Source: Collinsella aerofaciens (GTDB lineage Bacteria > Actinomycetota > Coriobacteriia > Coriobacteriales > Coriobacteriaceae). From it: a stretch of 64,000 bases of DNA. Under the pieces are notes generated by a model. It was not told the DNA's origin, made no database searches, and was given only the letters and a program-made list of their open reading frames with translations. Shown here piece after piece: positions 25,031 through 37,488 of the stretch. A program made the position numbers and the translations under genes. How positions within the stretch are numbered: the stretch's first letter is position 1; every line of letters starts with the position of its first letter. The stretch spans positions 235,259-299,258 of the forward strand of contig NZ_JADMSU010000002.1 of assembly GCF_015561195.1 (NCBI RefSeq). Direction: 5' to 3'.

Positions 25031-26500
25031 CTACTTTGCAGCCTCTACCGCCGGCACGTCCTCCTTGTACGTCGCATACGTAAGCAGGAACGAAATCACG
25101 CTGGAAACCACGATGGCTATGATTACGTAAATCAGGTAGTTCGCGCCCATTGCACCGGACGGGTCAATGAAGCCCGGGAAGGCGCAGAAGCCGCCGCCGG
25201 TGAAGGCGAACATCTTGGTGCCAAGAGCGCCGATGATTAGGCCGCCGGGCACAGAGGCGATGCAGCTCATGATAAAAGGCTTCTTGCGCGGAAGGGTCAC
25301 GCCGTAGATGCAGGGTTCGGTGATGCCGAAGAAGAAGCCCGAGATGAACGCCGGCCATGCAAGCTGCTTGAGCTTTACGTCCTTAGTCTTCAGAAGGATA
25401 GCGAGGACGGCAAGGGACTGAGCGTATGAACAAACCATGTACGGCGCCATGACAATATCCCAGCCCTGGGAGGCAATGTTCACCAGCATGAGGGCAATGA
25501 CACTCCAGTGGAATCCGAAGATGACCATAGGCTGCCAAATGGCAGTAAGCACGATGCCGCCGAGCGCGCCGCCGATGACAGGCAAGCTGTAGAGGGAGTT
25601 AAACAGCAGGCTCATGAGGTTCGTGATCAGGGTGGCAATCGGGCCAATAATCAAATAGGTAGCGGGGACCATCACAACGAGCACGCACGTAGGCACAAAG
25701 AAGAACTTTACATACTCAGAGAAATGCTTGCGGCACCACTTCTCCAGCTTTGCCGCGAACCAAACAGAGATGATAATCGGAATGACAGAGCTCGTATAAC
25801 CCGAAGACGGCATGATGACAGGTATGCCGAGAAAAGTCGTGTAGTAGTTCATGGCAAAGGGAGTGCCGGCAAGCACCGTTCCCAAAACATCGCCAGATGT
25901 GATGTTGACCATCGCCGGATACGTAAGTGCGATACCGAGCGTCATGCCAACGAACTCACTACAGCCAAACTTCTTTGCCGCGGTATAGCCAAGGATAATC
26001 GGCAGGAAGTAGAAGAAGCCGTCACCAGCCGCAAATAGAATCTGGTACAAGCCATCTGTCGCCGTAATCCATCCAAGGGCGACGAGAATACTCAAAACAC
26101 CCTTGATCATGCCCGCGGCACACAGCACCGCAAGAATCGGCTGGATTACGCCCGAAATAGTATCGATAAGGGCACTAACAACGTTTCCTTTCTTGACGGG
26201 CTCACCATCAAGATTAACCTCGCCCAGCCCCTCGACACCAGAAGCGGCAACCGCGGCATCGTAAACATCCTCAATCACATTGATGCCGACAACAACCTGA
26301 TACTGGCCATTCGCGTTGATTACTTGAATGACGCCTTTATGAGATTCAATTGCCTTAGTATCGGCCTTCGCATCGTCTCGCAGCTTGAAACGTAGACGCG
26401 TCATGCAGTGCGAGATGCTCAGGATGTTTTCCTTACCGCCGACGAGGCCAACTACGTCCTCGCCGAGCTTGCGATTTGCAAGCTCTTTGCTTTCGCTCAT
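25031..26500 (-). CDS. PTS EIIBC permease, glucose/beta-glucoside superfamily, probable alpha-glucoside
   Basis: A 489-residue membrane protein from ATG 26500 behind GGGAGGAAAACC. An N-terminal EIIB domain has the phosphorylated Cys in ISHCMTRLRF (about residue 30), and an EIIC domain follows with about ten membrane helices and a GITEPCIYG motif. No EIIA domain is present, so it must be fed by a separate EIIA; the one at 43353-43850 is a candidate. It lies with a GH4 6-phospho-alpha-glucosidase, so the substrate is likely maltose, trehalose-like or another alpha-glucoside. Confidence 0.85.
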   Translation of the reverse strand: MSESKELANRKLGEDVVGLVGGKENILSISHCMTRLRFKLRDDAKADTKAIESHKGVIQVINANGQYQVVVGINVIEDVYDAAVAASGVEGLGEVNLDGEPVKKGNVVSALIDTISGVIQPILAVLCAAGMIKGVLSILVALGWITATDGLYQILFAAGDGFFYFLPIILGYTAAKKFGCSEFVGMTLGIALTYPAMVNITSGDVLGTVLAGTPFAMNYYTTFLGIPVIMPSSGYTSSVIPIIISVWFAAKLEKWCRKHFSEYVKFFFVPTCVLVVMVPATYLIIGPIATLITNLMSLLFNSLYSLPVIGGALGGIVLTAIWQPMVIFGFHWSVIALMLVNIASQGWDIVMAPYMVCSYAQSLAVLAILLKTKDVKLKQLAWPAFISGFFFGITEPCIYGVTLPRKKPFIMSCIASVPGGLIIGALGTKMFAFTGGGFCAFPGFIDPSGAMGANYLIYVIIAIVVSSVISFLLTYATYKEDVPAVEAAK

Positions 26501-26568
26501 GGTTTTCCTCCCATGCGACCTGTCCAAGGTCGGCCGCCCGCCATCATTCGCTAAATTGATTTCCGATA

Positions 26569-27973
<1,405 letters not shown>

Positions 27974-28108
27974 TGTTAAGCACACGGGTGAACGGTTGAT
28001 TTATGGCGGTAAGCGGTAACTTTAAGCGCCTTCACTTCCTATAATTGGTAGAAACAGACTATCGCACCGATTTGACGCATTCCGCACCACCTCTATAAGG
28101 AGAGCATT

Positions 28109-28849
28109 TTGGCAAGGATCCTGTACAGTGAAATTTACCGCAGCCTTCGAGAGCGGATTGTCGAAGGTAAGCATCCCGTGGGATCGCTCCTTCCTTCCGA
28201 ACAAAATCTTTCCAAAGAGTTCTCCTGCTCTCGAATGACGGTGCGCAAGGCCATCTCACTTCTCGCAAATGAAGGTCTAGTTCAGTCCATTAAAGGCAAG
28301 GGAGTCCTCGTAATCGAGACGTCACTTGCAGGCACCAGCAAAGAGGGCGCATTCACCGTAAGTGGCCTTTCTTCGTTCAGCGAATCGGCACACGCGATCG
28401 GAGCAATTCCAACGTCAAAAATCGTCTATTTCGAACACGTAAGCACCAATAAGTGTCTAGCTCAATTGACGGGATTTCCCGAAGGAGAAGACCTTACGCA
28501 TTTGAAGCTCGTCCGCATGCTCGACGATAAACCGGTCGCTGTCGACCGCCACTACTTCCTAACTTCCTCCGTCCCCGGCCTAAACGAGCAGAATGCCACC
28601 CTGTCGCTCTTCCATTACATCGAGGATGAGCTAGGGCTCACCATTGCCGTGAGCAAACGAACGATAACACTCGCCCAGCCCGACACTGAGGACTGCCGGT
28701 TGCTTGACATCGATCCTTCTTCGTATCTGGCGGTCGTAACCAGCCAGACATTCGACTCAACCGGAACTCAATTTGAGTATGTCGAGGCGCGTTATATTCC
28801 GAGCATCTTCCATTTTCACGACACGGCAACGCGCACACCCCTACCCTAG
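28109..28849 (+). CDS. GntR-family regulator (HutC/UTRA type) of the alpha-glucoside operon
   Basis: A 246-residue protein with TTG start 28109 behind AAGGAG. Residues 1-70 are the GntR winged helix (LPSEQNLSKEFSCSRMTVRK), and about 85-240 the UTRA ligand domain, as in TreR/GmuR/NagR. It is divergent from the GH4-EIIBC genes; repression through the two TGTCTAGACA sites and relief by an alpha-glucoside phosphate are expected. Confidence 0.85.
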   Translation: MARILYSEIYRSLRERIVEGKHPVGSLLPSEQNLSKEFSCSRMTVRKAISLLANEGLVQSIKGKGVLVIETSLAGTSKEGAFTVSGLSSFSESAHAIGAIPTSKIVYFEHVSTNKCLAQLTGFPEGEDLTHLKLVRMLDDKPVAVDRHYFLTSSVPGLNEQNATLSLFHYIEDELGLTIAVSKRTITLAQPDTEDCRLLDIDPSSYLAVVTSQTFDSTGTQFEYVEARYIPSIFHFHDTATRTPLP

Positions 28850-28891
28850 CAAACGGCACGGAGCAGACTCTTCCCTAATAAATTTGTTCAA

Positions 28892-28928
28892 CAAAAAAGC
28901 CGGGGCCCACGCGATGCAGACCCCGGCT
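28892..28928 (-). terminator. Terminator after glutamine synthetase gene
   Basis: AGCCGGGG/CCCCGGCT stem with a 15-base loop; on the minus strand it ends in six T, right for the glnN gene that ends at 28958. It may also stop the converging GntR transcript. Confidence 0.8.
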
Positions 28929-28957
28929 CAATACCGTGACGATATGTCAGTTACGTT

Positions 28958-31045
<2,088 letters not shown>

Positions 31046-31468
31046 ACGGAACTCCCTTCGTATCGGCACCGCGTGAGAAGCGGTGTTGATTACTAACGAA
31101 CGAGTCATAGATTAGGCTCGTCGTGTTTCCGCAACATTACCGTTATGTTGCTGTCACGAAACCAATCAATGAGGTTACCGCATCGCAGCGGTATTGCCAC
31201 CCTCAACAGCCAACGAACTGCATAAATTGCAGACCTCCCCGCATGGTTTAAGAGTAGTCAATCTGGGATGGGGCTCTATTAACTGGTATTTTGCATCAGA
31301 TACCATTCAATATAGCCCTTTCCTACATTGACCGCTCTGCTATAGGCAATGCCGATAGCGTGGCATCTTTGATTGGTATCCCTAAATCGCGAGTAAAACT
31401 CCACCGTGGCACAGCGGTGCTGTAGAATCCTTACAACACATCGCACTAAATATTTAAAGGAGCACGAT
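31046..31468 (+). promoter_or_regulatory. glnN/metF divergent intergenic region with several inverted repeats
   Basis: 423 bases without a gene. Seen here: CAACATTAC-C-GTTATGTTG (31132-31150, 7 of 9 pairs) on the glnN side; TGGTAT n10 ATACCA (31284-31305) with another TGGTAT at 31374; and a hairpin GCTATAGGC/GCCGATAGC (31339-31359, one mismatch). A -10-like TAGAAT (31423-31428) and AAAGGAG before metF are also present. These may be operator sites for nitrogen and methionine control; no known riboswitch was recognised. Confidence 0.45.
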
Positions 31469-32341
31469 ATGCGCGTCGACGAGGTTTTTAAGCAGGCAGC
31501 ATCCCAGGGCACTGCACCCGTTTCGTTTGAAATGTTCCCGCCCAAGGGTGAGCTTACCCTCGATACGGCTCGCGAGGTGGCAGGCAACCTGTGCAAGCTT
31601 TCACCGAGCTTTGTCTCGGTCACTTGTTCCGCTGGCGGCTCGGGTAACGGTGCCACCACCGCCCCCATCGCGCATATGATTACGAGCGAATTCGATACGC
31701 CCTCGGTAGCGCACCTCACCTGCGTTGGCCGCACACATGCCGATATCGCCGCCAAGATTGACGAGTATCGCTCGGCCGGCGTGGAAAACGTGCTGGCCCT
31801 GCGCGGCGACCTGCCCGCTGGCGCGACCGAGGACGACAAGCCCGCCTCCGACTACGCCTACGCCCGTGACCTCATCCCCGAGCTCGTCGACGCCGGCTTT
31901 TGCGTGGGCGCCGCAGCCTACCCCGAGGGCCACATTGCCTGCGAGGATCTCAACCTCTCGGTCGAGCACCTCAAGCAAAAACAGGACGCCGGCGCGAGCT
32001 TCTTTGTGACGCAGCTCTTCTTTGACAACGAGTGCTTCTACCGCTTCCGCGAGCTTGCCGACAAGGCGGGCATCACGGTGCCCATCACCGCGGGCATCAT
32101 GCCGTTTATGGGCAAGTCCCAGATCAGCCGCATGGTCTTTATGTGCGGCGCGTCGCTGCCCTCCCCCGTCATCAAGATTCTCGCCAAGTACGAGAACGAC
32201 CCCGAGAGCCTGCAGGCAGCCGGTGTAGATTATGCCGCCCGTCAGCTTTGCGACCTTAAGGAGCACGGTGCCGCCGGTCTGCACCTGTACACTATGAATC
32301 GTCCTGCGATCGCCGCGACCATTATGGAGCGCCTGGGGTAG
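31469..32341 (+). CDS. metF: Methylenetetrahydrofolate reductase
   Basis: A 290-residue protein from ATG 31469 behind AAAGGAG. MetF features are FEMFPPKGE near the N-terminus, SVTCSAGG, VLALRGD (flavin/folate site), VTQLFFDN and PITAGIMP. It reduces methylene-THF to methyl-THF, which feeds the methionine synthase encoded two genes later. Its stop (TAG) shares a base with the GTG of the next gene. Confidence 0.93.
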   Translation: MRVDEVFKQAASQGTAPVSFEMFPPKGELTLDTAREVAGNLCKLSPSFVSVTCSAGGSGNGATTAPIAHMITSEFDTPSVAHLTCVGRTHADIAAKIDEYRSAGVENVLALRGDLPAGATEDDKPASDYAYARDLIPELVDAGFCVGAAAYPEGHIACEDLNLSVEHLKQKQDAGASFFVTQLFFDNECFYRFRELADKAGITVPITAGIMPFMGKSQISRMVFMCGASLPSPVIKILAKYENDPESLQAAGVDYAARQLCDLKEHGAAGLHLYTMNRPAIAATIMERLG

Positions 32342-33129
32342 TGGAAAAACCGCACATCGATACAACCGCTGTCGAAGTGCCGGCCGACCTTGCGTCGCCG
32401 GCGCTTTACCGTGTCGATGCTGCGCACCATCCCCGTGTCGACCGTGCCGAGATGCTGCGGTATCTGGGCTACGGCGGCCAGCAGATTGAGCCCGAGCTGT
32501 CACGACGTATTGAGCTTGTGGTCGAGCGCCTTGAGCTGGACATTGAGCCCCGCGGCGTGCGGCGCGTGTTTACCGTCGATGCCACGGGCGTGGACGAGCA
32601 GGGAGAGCCTTGCATCCGTCTGGTTGGCACCAACGTTGAGCTGCGCGGTCGCGACATCTATCGACATCTCAAGGACGCCCGCATGGCCGCGCTCATGGCA
32701 TGCACCCTCGGCATGGACGCCGAGCGTCGTCTGCGCACCACGGGAGCTCAGCAGCCCCTAGAGGGAGCCGTGCTCGACGCCGCATGCTCTGCCTATGTAG
32801 AAGCCGCCGTTGAGCAAATGGACCAGCAGGTCAAGACGGACGCCGCCGTTCATGGGCTCGCCGGCAACTGGCGCTTTAGTCCCGGCTATGGCGACTGCCC
32901 GCTCTCGGCCCAGCGCTCGATCGTGAATGCGCTCAACGCCACGCGGCTCATCGGGCTTACCGTCACGCCCACCAGCCTGCTCATGCCCACCAAGAGCGTG
33001 ACCGCGGTGATTGGTCTGTTTGACGGCGAAGTCCACGACGCCCAGAGCCGCCCCACCTGCAATATCTGCCGCATGCGCGAGCACTGTCGCTTCCGTGCCG
33101 CCCACACCACCTGCTATTCCAGCCATTAG
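32341..33129 (+). CDS. Stand-alone methionine synthase activation-domain protein
   Basis: A 262-residue protein from GTG 32341. The pattern LYRVDAAHHPRVDRAEMLRY then LAGNWRFSPGYGDCPLS and LTPTSLLMPTKSVTAVIGLF matches the vitamin B12-dependent methionine synthase activation domain (the SAM-binding part of classic MetH). It ends in a Cys cluster (CNICRMREHCRFR). In this genome the domain is separate and lies directly before the MetH core that lacks it, so it most likely reactivates oxidised cobalamin for that enzyme. Confidence 0.85.
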   Translation: MEKPHIDTTAVEVPADLASPALYRVDAAHHPRVDRAEMLRYLGYGGQQIEPELSRRIELVVERLELDIEPRGVRRVFTVDATGVDEQGEPCIRLVGTNVELRGRDIYRHLKDARMAALMACTLGMDAERRLRTTGAQQPLEGAVLDAACSAYVEAAVEQMDQQVKTDAAVHGLAGNWRFSPGYGDCPLSAQRSIVNALNATRLIGLTVTPTSLLMPTKSVTAVIGLFDGEVHDAQSRPTCNICRMREHCRFRAAHTTCYSSH

Positions 33130-33138
33130 GAGCCCTCG

Positions 33139-35697
33139 ATGTTTACTCCGCTTATCACTCATGATCTGGACGGTGCTGCGCTGGCGGCACCTGTCAATGC
33201 CGCGCGCTGCAACGGCGCCGCGTACAAGACGCGCACGATCGACGATCTGCGCATTAAGGACGATCGCCTGCGTGCGGCCATCGAGGGCACGGGGCACTTG
33301 CTGTTCGACGGCGGCATGGGCACCATGTTGCAGGCCGCTGGTATGAAGGCAGGCGCCCTGCCCGAGCTCTTCAACTTTGAGGAGCCCCAGGTCATTACCG
33401 ACATTCAGCGACAGTACGTCGAGGCCGGCTGCGACGTGATCACCGCCAACACCTTTGGCGCCAACGCCCACAAGCTCGACGGTACCGCCACCGTGGCAGA
33501 TGTCTTTGCCGCCGCTGTCGCCTGCGCCCGCGCAGCCGGTGCCCACTACATCGCCGGCGATATCGGCCCCATCGGCGCGCTGCTGCGCCCCTTGGGTACC
33601 CTCAGCTTCGACGAGGCCTACGACCTCTTTGCCGAGGAAGTGCGCGCCGGCGTCGATGCGGGCGTGGACCTCTTTATTATCGAGACCATGACCGACCTTG
33701 CCGAGATCAAGGCGGCCGTCCTCGCCTGCCGAGAGAACTCCGACCTGCCCGTCTTTGCCACCATGACCTTTGAGGAAGACGGTCGCACGTTCCTGGGCAC
33801 GAGTCCCGAGGTGGCCGCCATCACGCTCGACGCCATCGGCGCCGACGTTTTGGGCATCAACTGCAGCCAGGGACCGGCCGAGCTCCGAGGGCTCGCCGCA
33901 CGTATGCTCACCGTTACGGACAAACCCGTTATGGTGCAGGCCAATGCGGGACTGCCCCACGTGGACGACGACGGTAATACCGTCTTTGACATCCAGGCCC
34001 CCGAATACGCCGAGGCCGTCGCCGGCATGATTGAGGACGGCGTGAGCGTCGTGGGCGGCTGCTGCGGCACCACGCCGGCGCACATGGCCGCCTTGCGCAC
34101 GCTTATCGATAACCACACGCCCAGTCCGCGCCACCGCAAGCCCAGCATGTCGGTCACAAGCGCCCAGACCGTGGTGGACCTCCCCTGCGACGGCCACAAG
34201 ATTGCCGTCATCGGCGAGCGCATCAATCCCACCGGCAAAAAGCGCCTGCAGCAGGCCCTGCGCGACGGCGACCTGGACTACGTCGTGAGCCAGGGCATCA
34301 GCCAGCAAGAACAGGGCGCCGACATCCTGGACGTCAACGTGGGTCTGCCCGAGATCGACGAGGTCAAGGTCATCCAGCAAGCGACCGAGCAGCTCCAAGG
34401 CTCCACGCTGCTGCCGCTGCAGATCGACTCCACCGACCCCGCCGCCGTCGAGGCCGCCGTACGTCGCTACGCCGGCAAGCCCATCATCAACTCGGTCAAT
34501 GGCAAGCAGCAGATCATGGATGAGATCTTTCCGCTGGTCGCCCACTATGGAACCAACGTCGTCGGCCTTACGCTCGACGAAGGCGGCATCCCCGATACCG
34601 CCGAGGCCCGCTTTGCCATCGCCGAACGCATCGTGGCCGAGGCCGCCCGCTACGGCATCGGCCCGGACCGTATCCTCATCGACTGCCTGGTCATGACCGC
34701 CTCGACCAATCAACGCCAGGCCGAGCAGATCCTACGCGCCATGTCCCTGTGCAAGGAGCGTCTGGGCGTCAAATGCGCGCTCGGCGTGTCGAACATCAGC
34801 TTTGGCCTGCCCGCTCGCCCGCTGCTGGGTTCGGTCTTTTTGGCCGCCGCCTTTGGCGCGGGTCTGGACGCCCCCATCATGAACCCGGGCTCCAAGCGCT
34901 TTATGGACACCGTCTACAGCTATCGTGTCCTGAGCGTTGAGGACGAGGGCTCGACCGGATACATCGAGCGCTATGCCGGCTGGACCGATCCGTACAAGAT
35001 CGCCGCCAACCCGGCAGCGGCTCAGGCCGCATCGAGTGATGCCGCGCCTGCTGCTGGCACCGCCGGCACTGACGGCAACGACGACCCGATTCGTCGAATG
35101 GTCGTCTCGGGCCGCAAAGGCGAGATCGCTGCCGAGACCGAGCGTCTGCTGACAGACCACGACGCTATGGACCTCATCAACAATCACTTTATCCCCGCTC
35201 TCGACGAGGTTGGCGTCCTCTTTGACCAGGGAAAATTCTTCTTGCCGCAGCTCATGGCCTCGGCCGAAGCCGCACGCGTGGGCTTCGACACCATCAAGCG
35301 CCTGATGCCCGCCGGCGAGATCGCCGACAAGGGCAAGATCTGCGTGGCCACCGTCAAGGGCGACATTCACGATATTGGCAAGAACATCGTCAAAATGTTG
35401 CTCGACAACTACGGCTACACCGTCTTTGACCTGGGCCGCGACGTCGATCCGCAGGAGGTACTCAAGACCGTCAAGGAGCGCGATATCAAACTCGTCGGCC
35501 TCTCGGCGCTTATGACCACCACGGTCGTCGCCATGGAGGAGACCATCAAGCTGCTCCATGCCGAGGTGCCAGGCGTCAAGATCATCGTAGGTGGCGCCGT
35601 GCTCACCCCCGAATACGCCAAGCAGATTGGCGCGGACTACTACGCCAAGGACGCCGCCGAGAGCGCTCGTATCGCCGAAGAGGTCTTTGGGAAGTAA
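33139..35697 (+). CDS. metH: Cobalamin-dependent methionine synthase, core without activation domain
   Basis: An 852-residue protein, about 1/3 shorter than E. coli MetH. Domains in order are homocysteine methyltransferase (about 50-335; zinc Cys in INCSQGP and GGCCGTTP), pterin-binding (about 345-620; IGERINPTGKKRLQQAL), and the B12-binding cap and Rossmann parts (about 650-852; GDIHDIGKNIV with the cobalt-ligating His). The SAM-binding activation domain is encoded by the preceding gene. With MetF it forms a compact methionine operon. Confidence 0.92.
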   Translation: MFTPLITHDLDGAALAAPVNAARCNGAAYKTRTIDDLRIKDDRLRAAIEGTGHLLFDGGMGTMLQAAGMKAGALPELFNFEEPQVITDIQRQYVEAGCDVITANTFGANAHKLDGTATVADVFAAAVACARAAGAHYIAGDIGPIGALLRPLGTLSFDEAYDLFAEEVRAGVDAGVDLFIIETMTDLAEIKAAVLACRENSDLPVFATMTFEEDGRTFLGTSPEVAAITLDAIGADVLGINCSQGPAELRGLAARMLTVTDKPVMVQANAGLPHVDDDGNTVFDIQAPEYAEAVAGMIEDGVSVVGGCCGTTPAHMAALRTLIDNHTPSPRHRKPSMSVTSAQTVVDLPCDGHKIAVIGERINPTGKKRLQQALRDGDLDYVVSQGISQQEQGADILDVNVGLPEIDEVKVIQQATEQLQGSTLLPLQIDSTDPAAVEAAVRRYAGKPIINSVNGKQQIMDEIFPLVAHYGTNVVGLTLDEGGIPDTAEARFAIAERIVAEAARYGIGPDRILIDCLVMTASTNQRQAEQILRAMSLCKERLGVKCALGVSNISFGLPARPLLGSVFLAAAFGAGLDAPIMNPGSKRFMDTVYSYRVLSVEDEGSTGYIERYAGWTDPYKIAANPAAAQAASSDAAPAAGTAGTDGNDDPIRRMVVSGRKGEIAAETERLLTDHDAMDLINNHFIPALDEVGVLFDQGKFFLPQLMASAEAARVGFDTIKRLMPAGEIADKGKICVATVKGDIHDIGKNIVKMLLDNYGYTVFDLGRDVDPQEVLKTVKERDIKLVGLSALMTTTVVAMEETIKLLHAEVPGVKIIVGGAVLTPEYAKQIGADYYAKDAAESARIAEEVFGK

Positions 35698-35722
35698 CAC
35701 AACGGAAACAACCGAGCACCAA

Positions 35723-35767
35723 AACGTGCCGCACGCGCCACTTGGCACGTGCGGCACGTTAGAATAG
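35723..35767 (+). terminator. Strong hairpin after metH
   Basis: A perfect 13-bp stem (AACGTGCCGCACG / CGTGCGGCACGTT) with a 12-base loop. There is no clear T-run, but it lies between metH and the next gene and is likely a terminator or mRNA end. Confidence 0.6.
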
Positions 35768-35805
35768 ACAAGACTATGCTCGTTTTGGCAGATAGGAGCG
35801 CAAGG

Positions 35806-37170
35806 ATGGCGATCACGCCCGCAGAAATCGCGGAAACCCGCGGCATGGTTGAGGAACAGAACCTCGACATCAGGACCATCACCATGGGTGTTTCGCTCAT
35901 GGGTTGCGGTGACGAGAACCTCGACCGCATGTGCACGAAGATCTACGACCACGTGACGCACACGGCTGAGCATCTGGTCGAGACCGCCGAGAACCTCGAG
36001 CGCGAGTACGGTATCCCCATCGTCAACAAGCGCGTTTCCGTCACCCCGGTGGCGCAGATCGCCGCATGCTGCAAGGATGAGGACCTCACCCCCATCGCGC
36101 ATGCCCTCGACCGCGCGGCCGAGACGCTCGGCATCGATTACCTTGGTGGCTTCTCCGCGCTCGTCCAGAAGGGCATCGGCGACGCCGACCGCCGCGTCAT
36201 CCAGTCCATCCCCCAGGCGCTCGCTACCACCAGCCGCGTCTGCTCCAGCGTCAACGTCGCCAGCCTGCGCGCCGGCATCAACATGGACGCCGTGCTTATG
36301 GCGGCTCAGACCATCATCGATGCCGCTAAACTCACGGCCGACCAGGATTCCGTCGGCGCTTCCAAGTTTGTCTGCTTTGCCAACATGGTCGAGGACTCCC
36401 CGTTTATGGCGGGCGCCGTCCACGGCGGTGGCGAGGCCGACGCCGTCATCAACGTAGGCGTCTCGGGCCCCGGCGTTATGGCCGCTGCCCTGGAGAAGCT
36501 GCCCGATTCCGCATCGATGATGGAAGTCGCCGAAAAGATTAAGCAGACCGCCTTTAAGATCACCCGTGCCGGCGAGCTCATGAGCCGCGAGGCCGCCCAT
36601 CGCCTGGGTGTCGAGAAGGGCATTGTCGACCTGTCGCTGGCTCCCACGCCTGCCATCGGCGACTCCGTCGCGCGCATCCTCGAGATCATCGGCGTGGGCA
36701 CCTGCGGTGGCCCGGGCACGACCTGCGCGCTCGCCATGCTCAACGATGCCGTCAAGAAGGGCGGCGTCATGGCCAGCTCCAGCGTGGGCGGCCTCTCGGG
36801 CGCTTTCATCCCCGTGTCCGAGGACGCCGGCATGATCGCCGCCGTCGAGGCCGGTGCGCTTTCGCTCGAGAAGCTCGAGGCCATGACCTGCGTGTGCTCC
36901 GTTGGCCTGGACATGATCGCCATCCCCGGCGACACCCCGGTCGAGACCATCGCCGGCATCATCGCCGACGAGATGGCCATCGGCGTCATCAACAACAAGA
37001 CCACGGCCGTCCGCGTGATTCCCGCCATCGGCAAGGGCGTGGGTGACTGCGTCGAGTACGGCGGCCTGTTCGGCCGTGCGCCCATCATGCCGGTGAACCC
37101 CAACGCCGGCACCGTGCTTGCCCATCGCGGTGGACGCTTCCCGGCGCCGCTGAACTCGCTGAAGAACTAG
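35806..37170 (+). CDS. UPF0210 / DUF711 family protein
   Basis: A 454-residue protein from ATG 35806 (AGGAGCGCAAGG upstream). It matches the UPF0210/DUF711 family ([68 protein letters not shown]). These proteins usually pair with a small ACT-domain protein (UPF0237), which is not seen here. Structures are PFL-like; the reaction is unknown. Two Cys-rich, Gly-rich motifs are kept. Confidence 0.85.
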   Translation: MAITPAEIAETRGMVEEQNLDIRTITMGVSLMGCGDENLDRMCTKIYDHVTHTAEHLVETAENLEREYGIPIVNKRVSVTPVAQIAACCKDEDLTPIAHALDRAAETLGIDYLGGFSALVQKGIGDADRRVIQSIPQALATTSRVCSSVNVASLRAGINMDAVLMAAQTIIDAAKLTADQDSVGASKFVCFANMVEDSPFMAGAVHGGGEADAVINVGVSGPGVMAAALEKLPDSASMMEVAEKIKQTAFKITRAGELMSREAAHRLGVEKGIVDLSLAPTPAIGDSVARILEIIGVGTCGGPGTTCALAMLNDAVKKGGVMASSSVGGLSGAFIPVSEDAGMIAAVEAGALSLEKLEAMTCVCSVGLDMIAIPGDTPVETIAGIIADEMAIGVINNKTTAVRVIPAIGKGVGDCVEYGGLFGRAPIMPVNPNAGTVLAHRGGRFPAPLNSLKN

Positions 37171-37187
37171 CTGAGGGGGACTGGCGA

Positions 37188-37321
37188 GGAGCCCCGGGGA
37201 GGGCAAATATATAAGGTCGCCTGCTCGGACAGTCCTGGCTCGCACGGAGAGCACATTAAGTGCTCTCCGGCTCGTGCGGAACTCGCGATCGACCTTATAT
37301 ATTTGCCCTCCCCGGGGCTCC
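37188..37321 (+). repeat. 134-bp nested inverted repeat (hairpin element)
   Basis: A perfect 32-bp outer inverted repeat (37188-37219 with 37290-37321) surrounds a second perfect 10-bp hairpin (37245-37254 with 37260-37269, 5-base ATTAA loop). It fills the gap between two + genes. The outer arm is GC-rich at its tip and AT-rich inside (CAAATATATAAGG). The nested build resembles the element at 57171-57309. Confidence 0.8.
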
Positions 37322-37488
37322 CGCACAACGGGACCTCAGTTGGGTTCTATCCCGGTTGCAGTTGCTTCGCTCCTGCACCACTTGGCTGGTGCAGCGGTTT
37401 GGCGTTGGAGCGGTTCTTTTTCTGATATATGCTGGTTGCGGCTCTTCTTTTGGGAGGAGTCGCTTTTTTGTTGCTAGGAGGTTGGCCC

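Noticed and set aside
34732-37326. An 864-codon open frame on the minus strand
   Set aside because: It is antisense to metH and the DUF711 gene, which have clear family motifs; high-GC codon structure leaves such mirror frames open.
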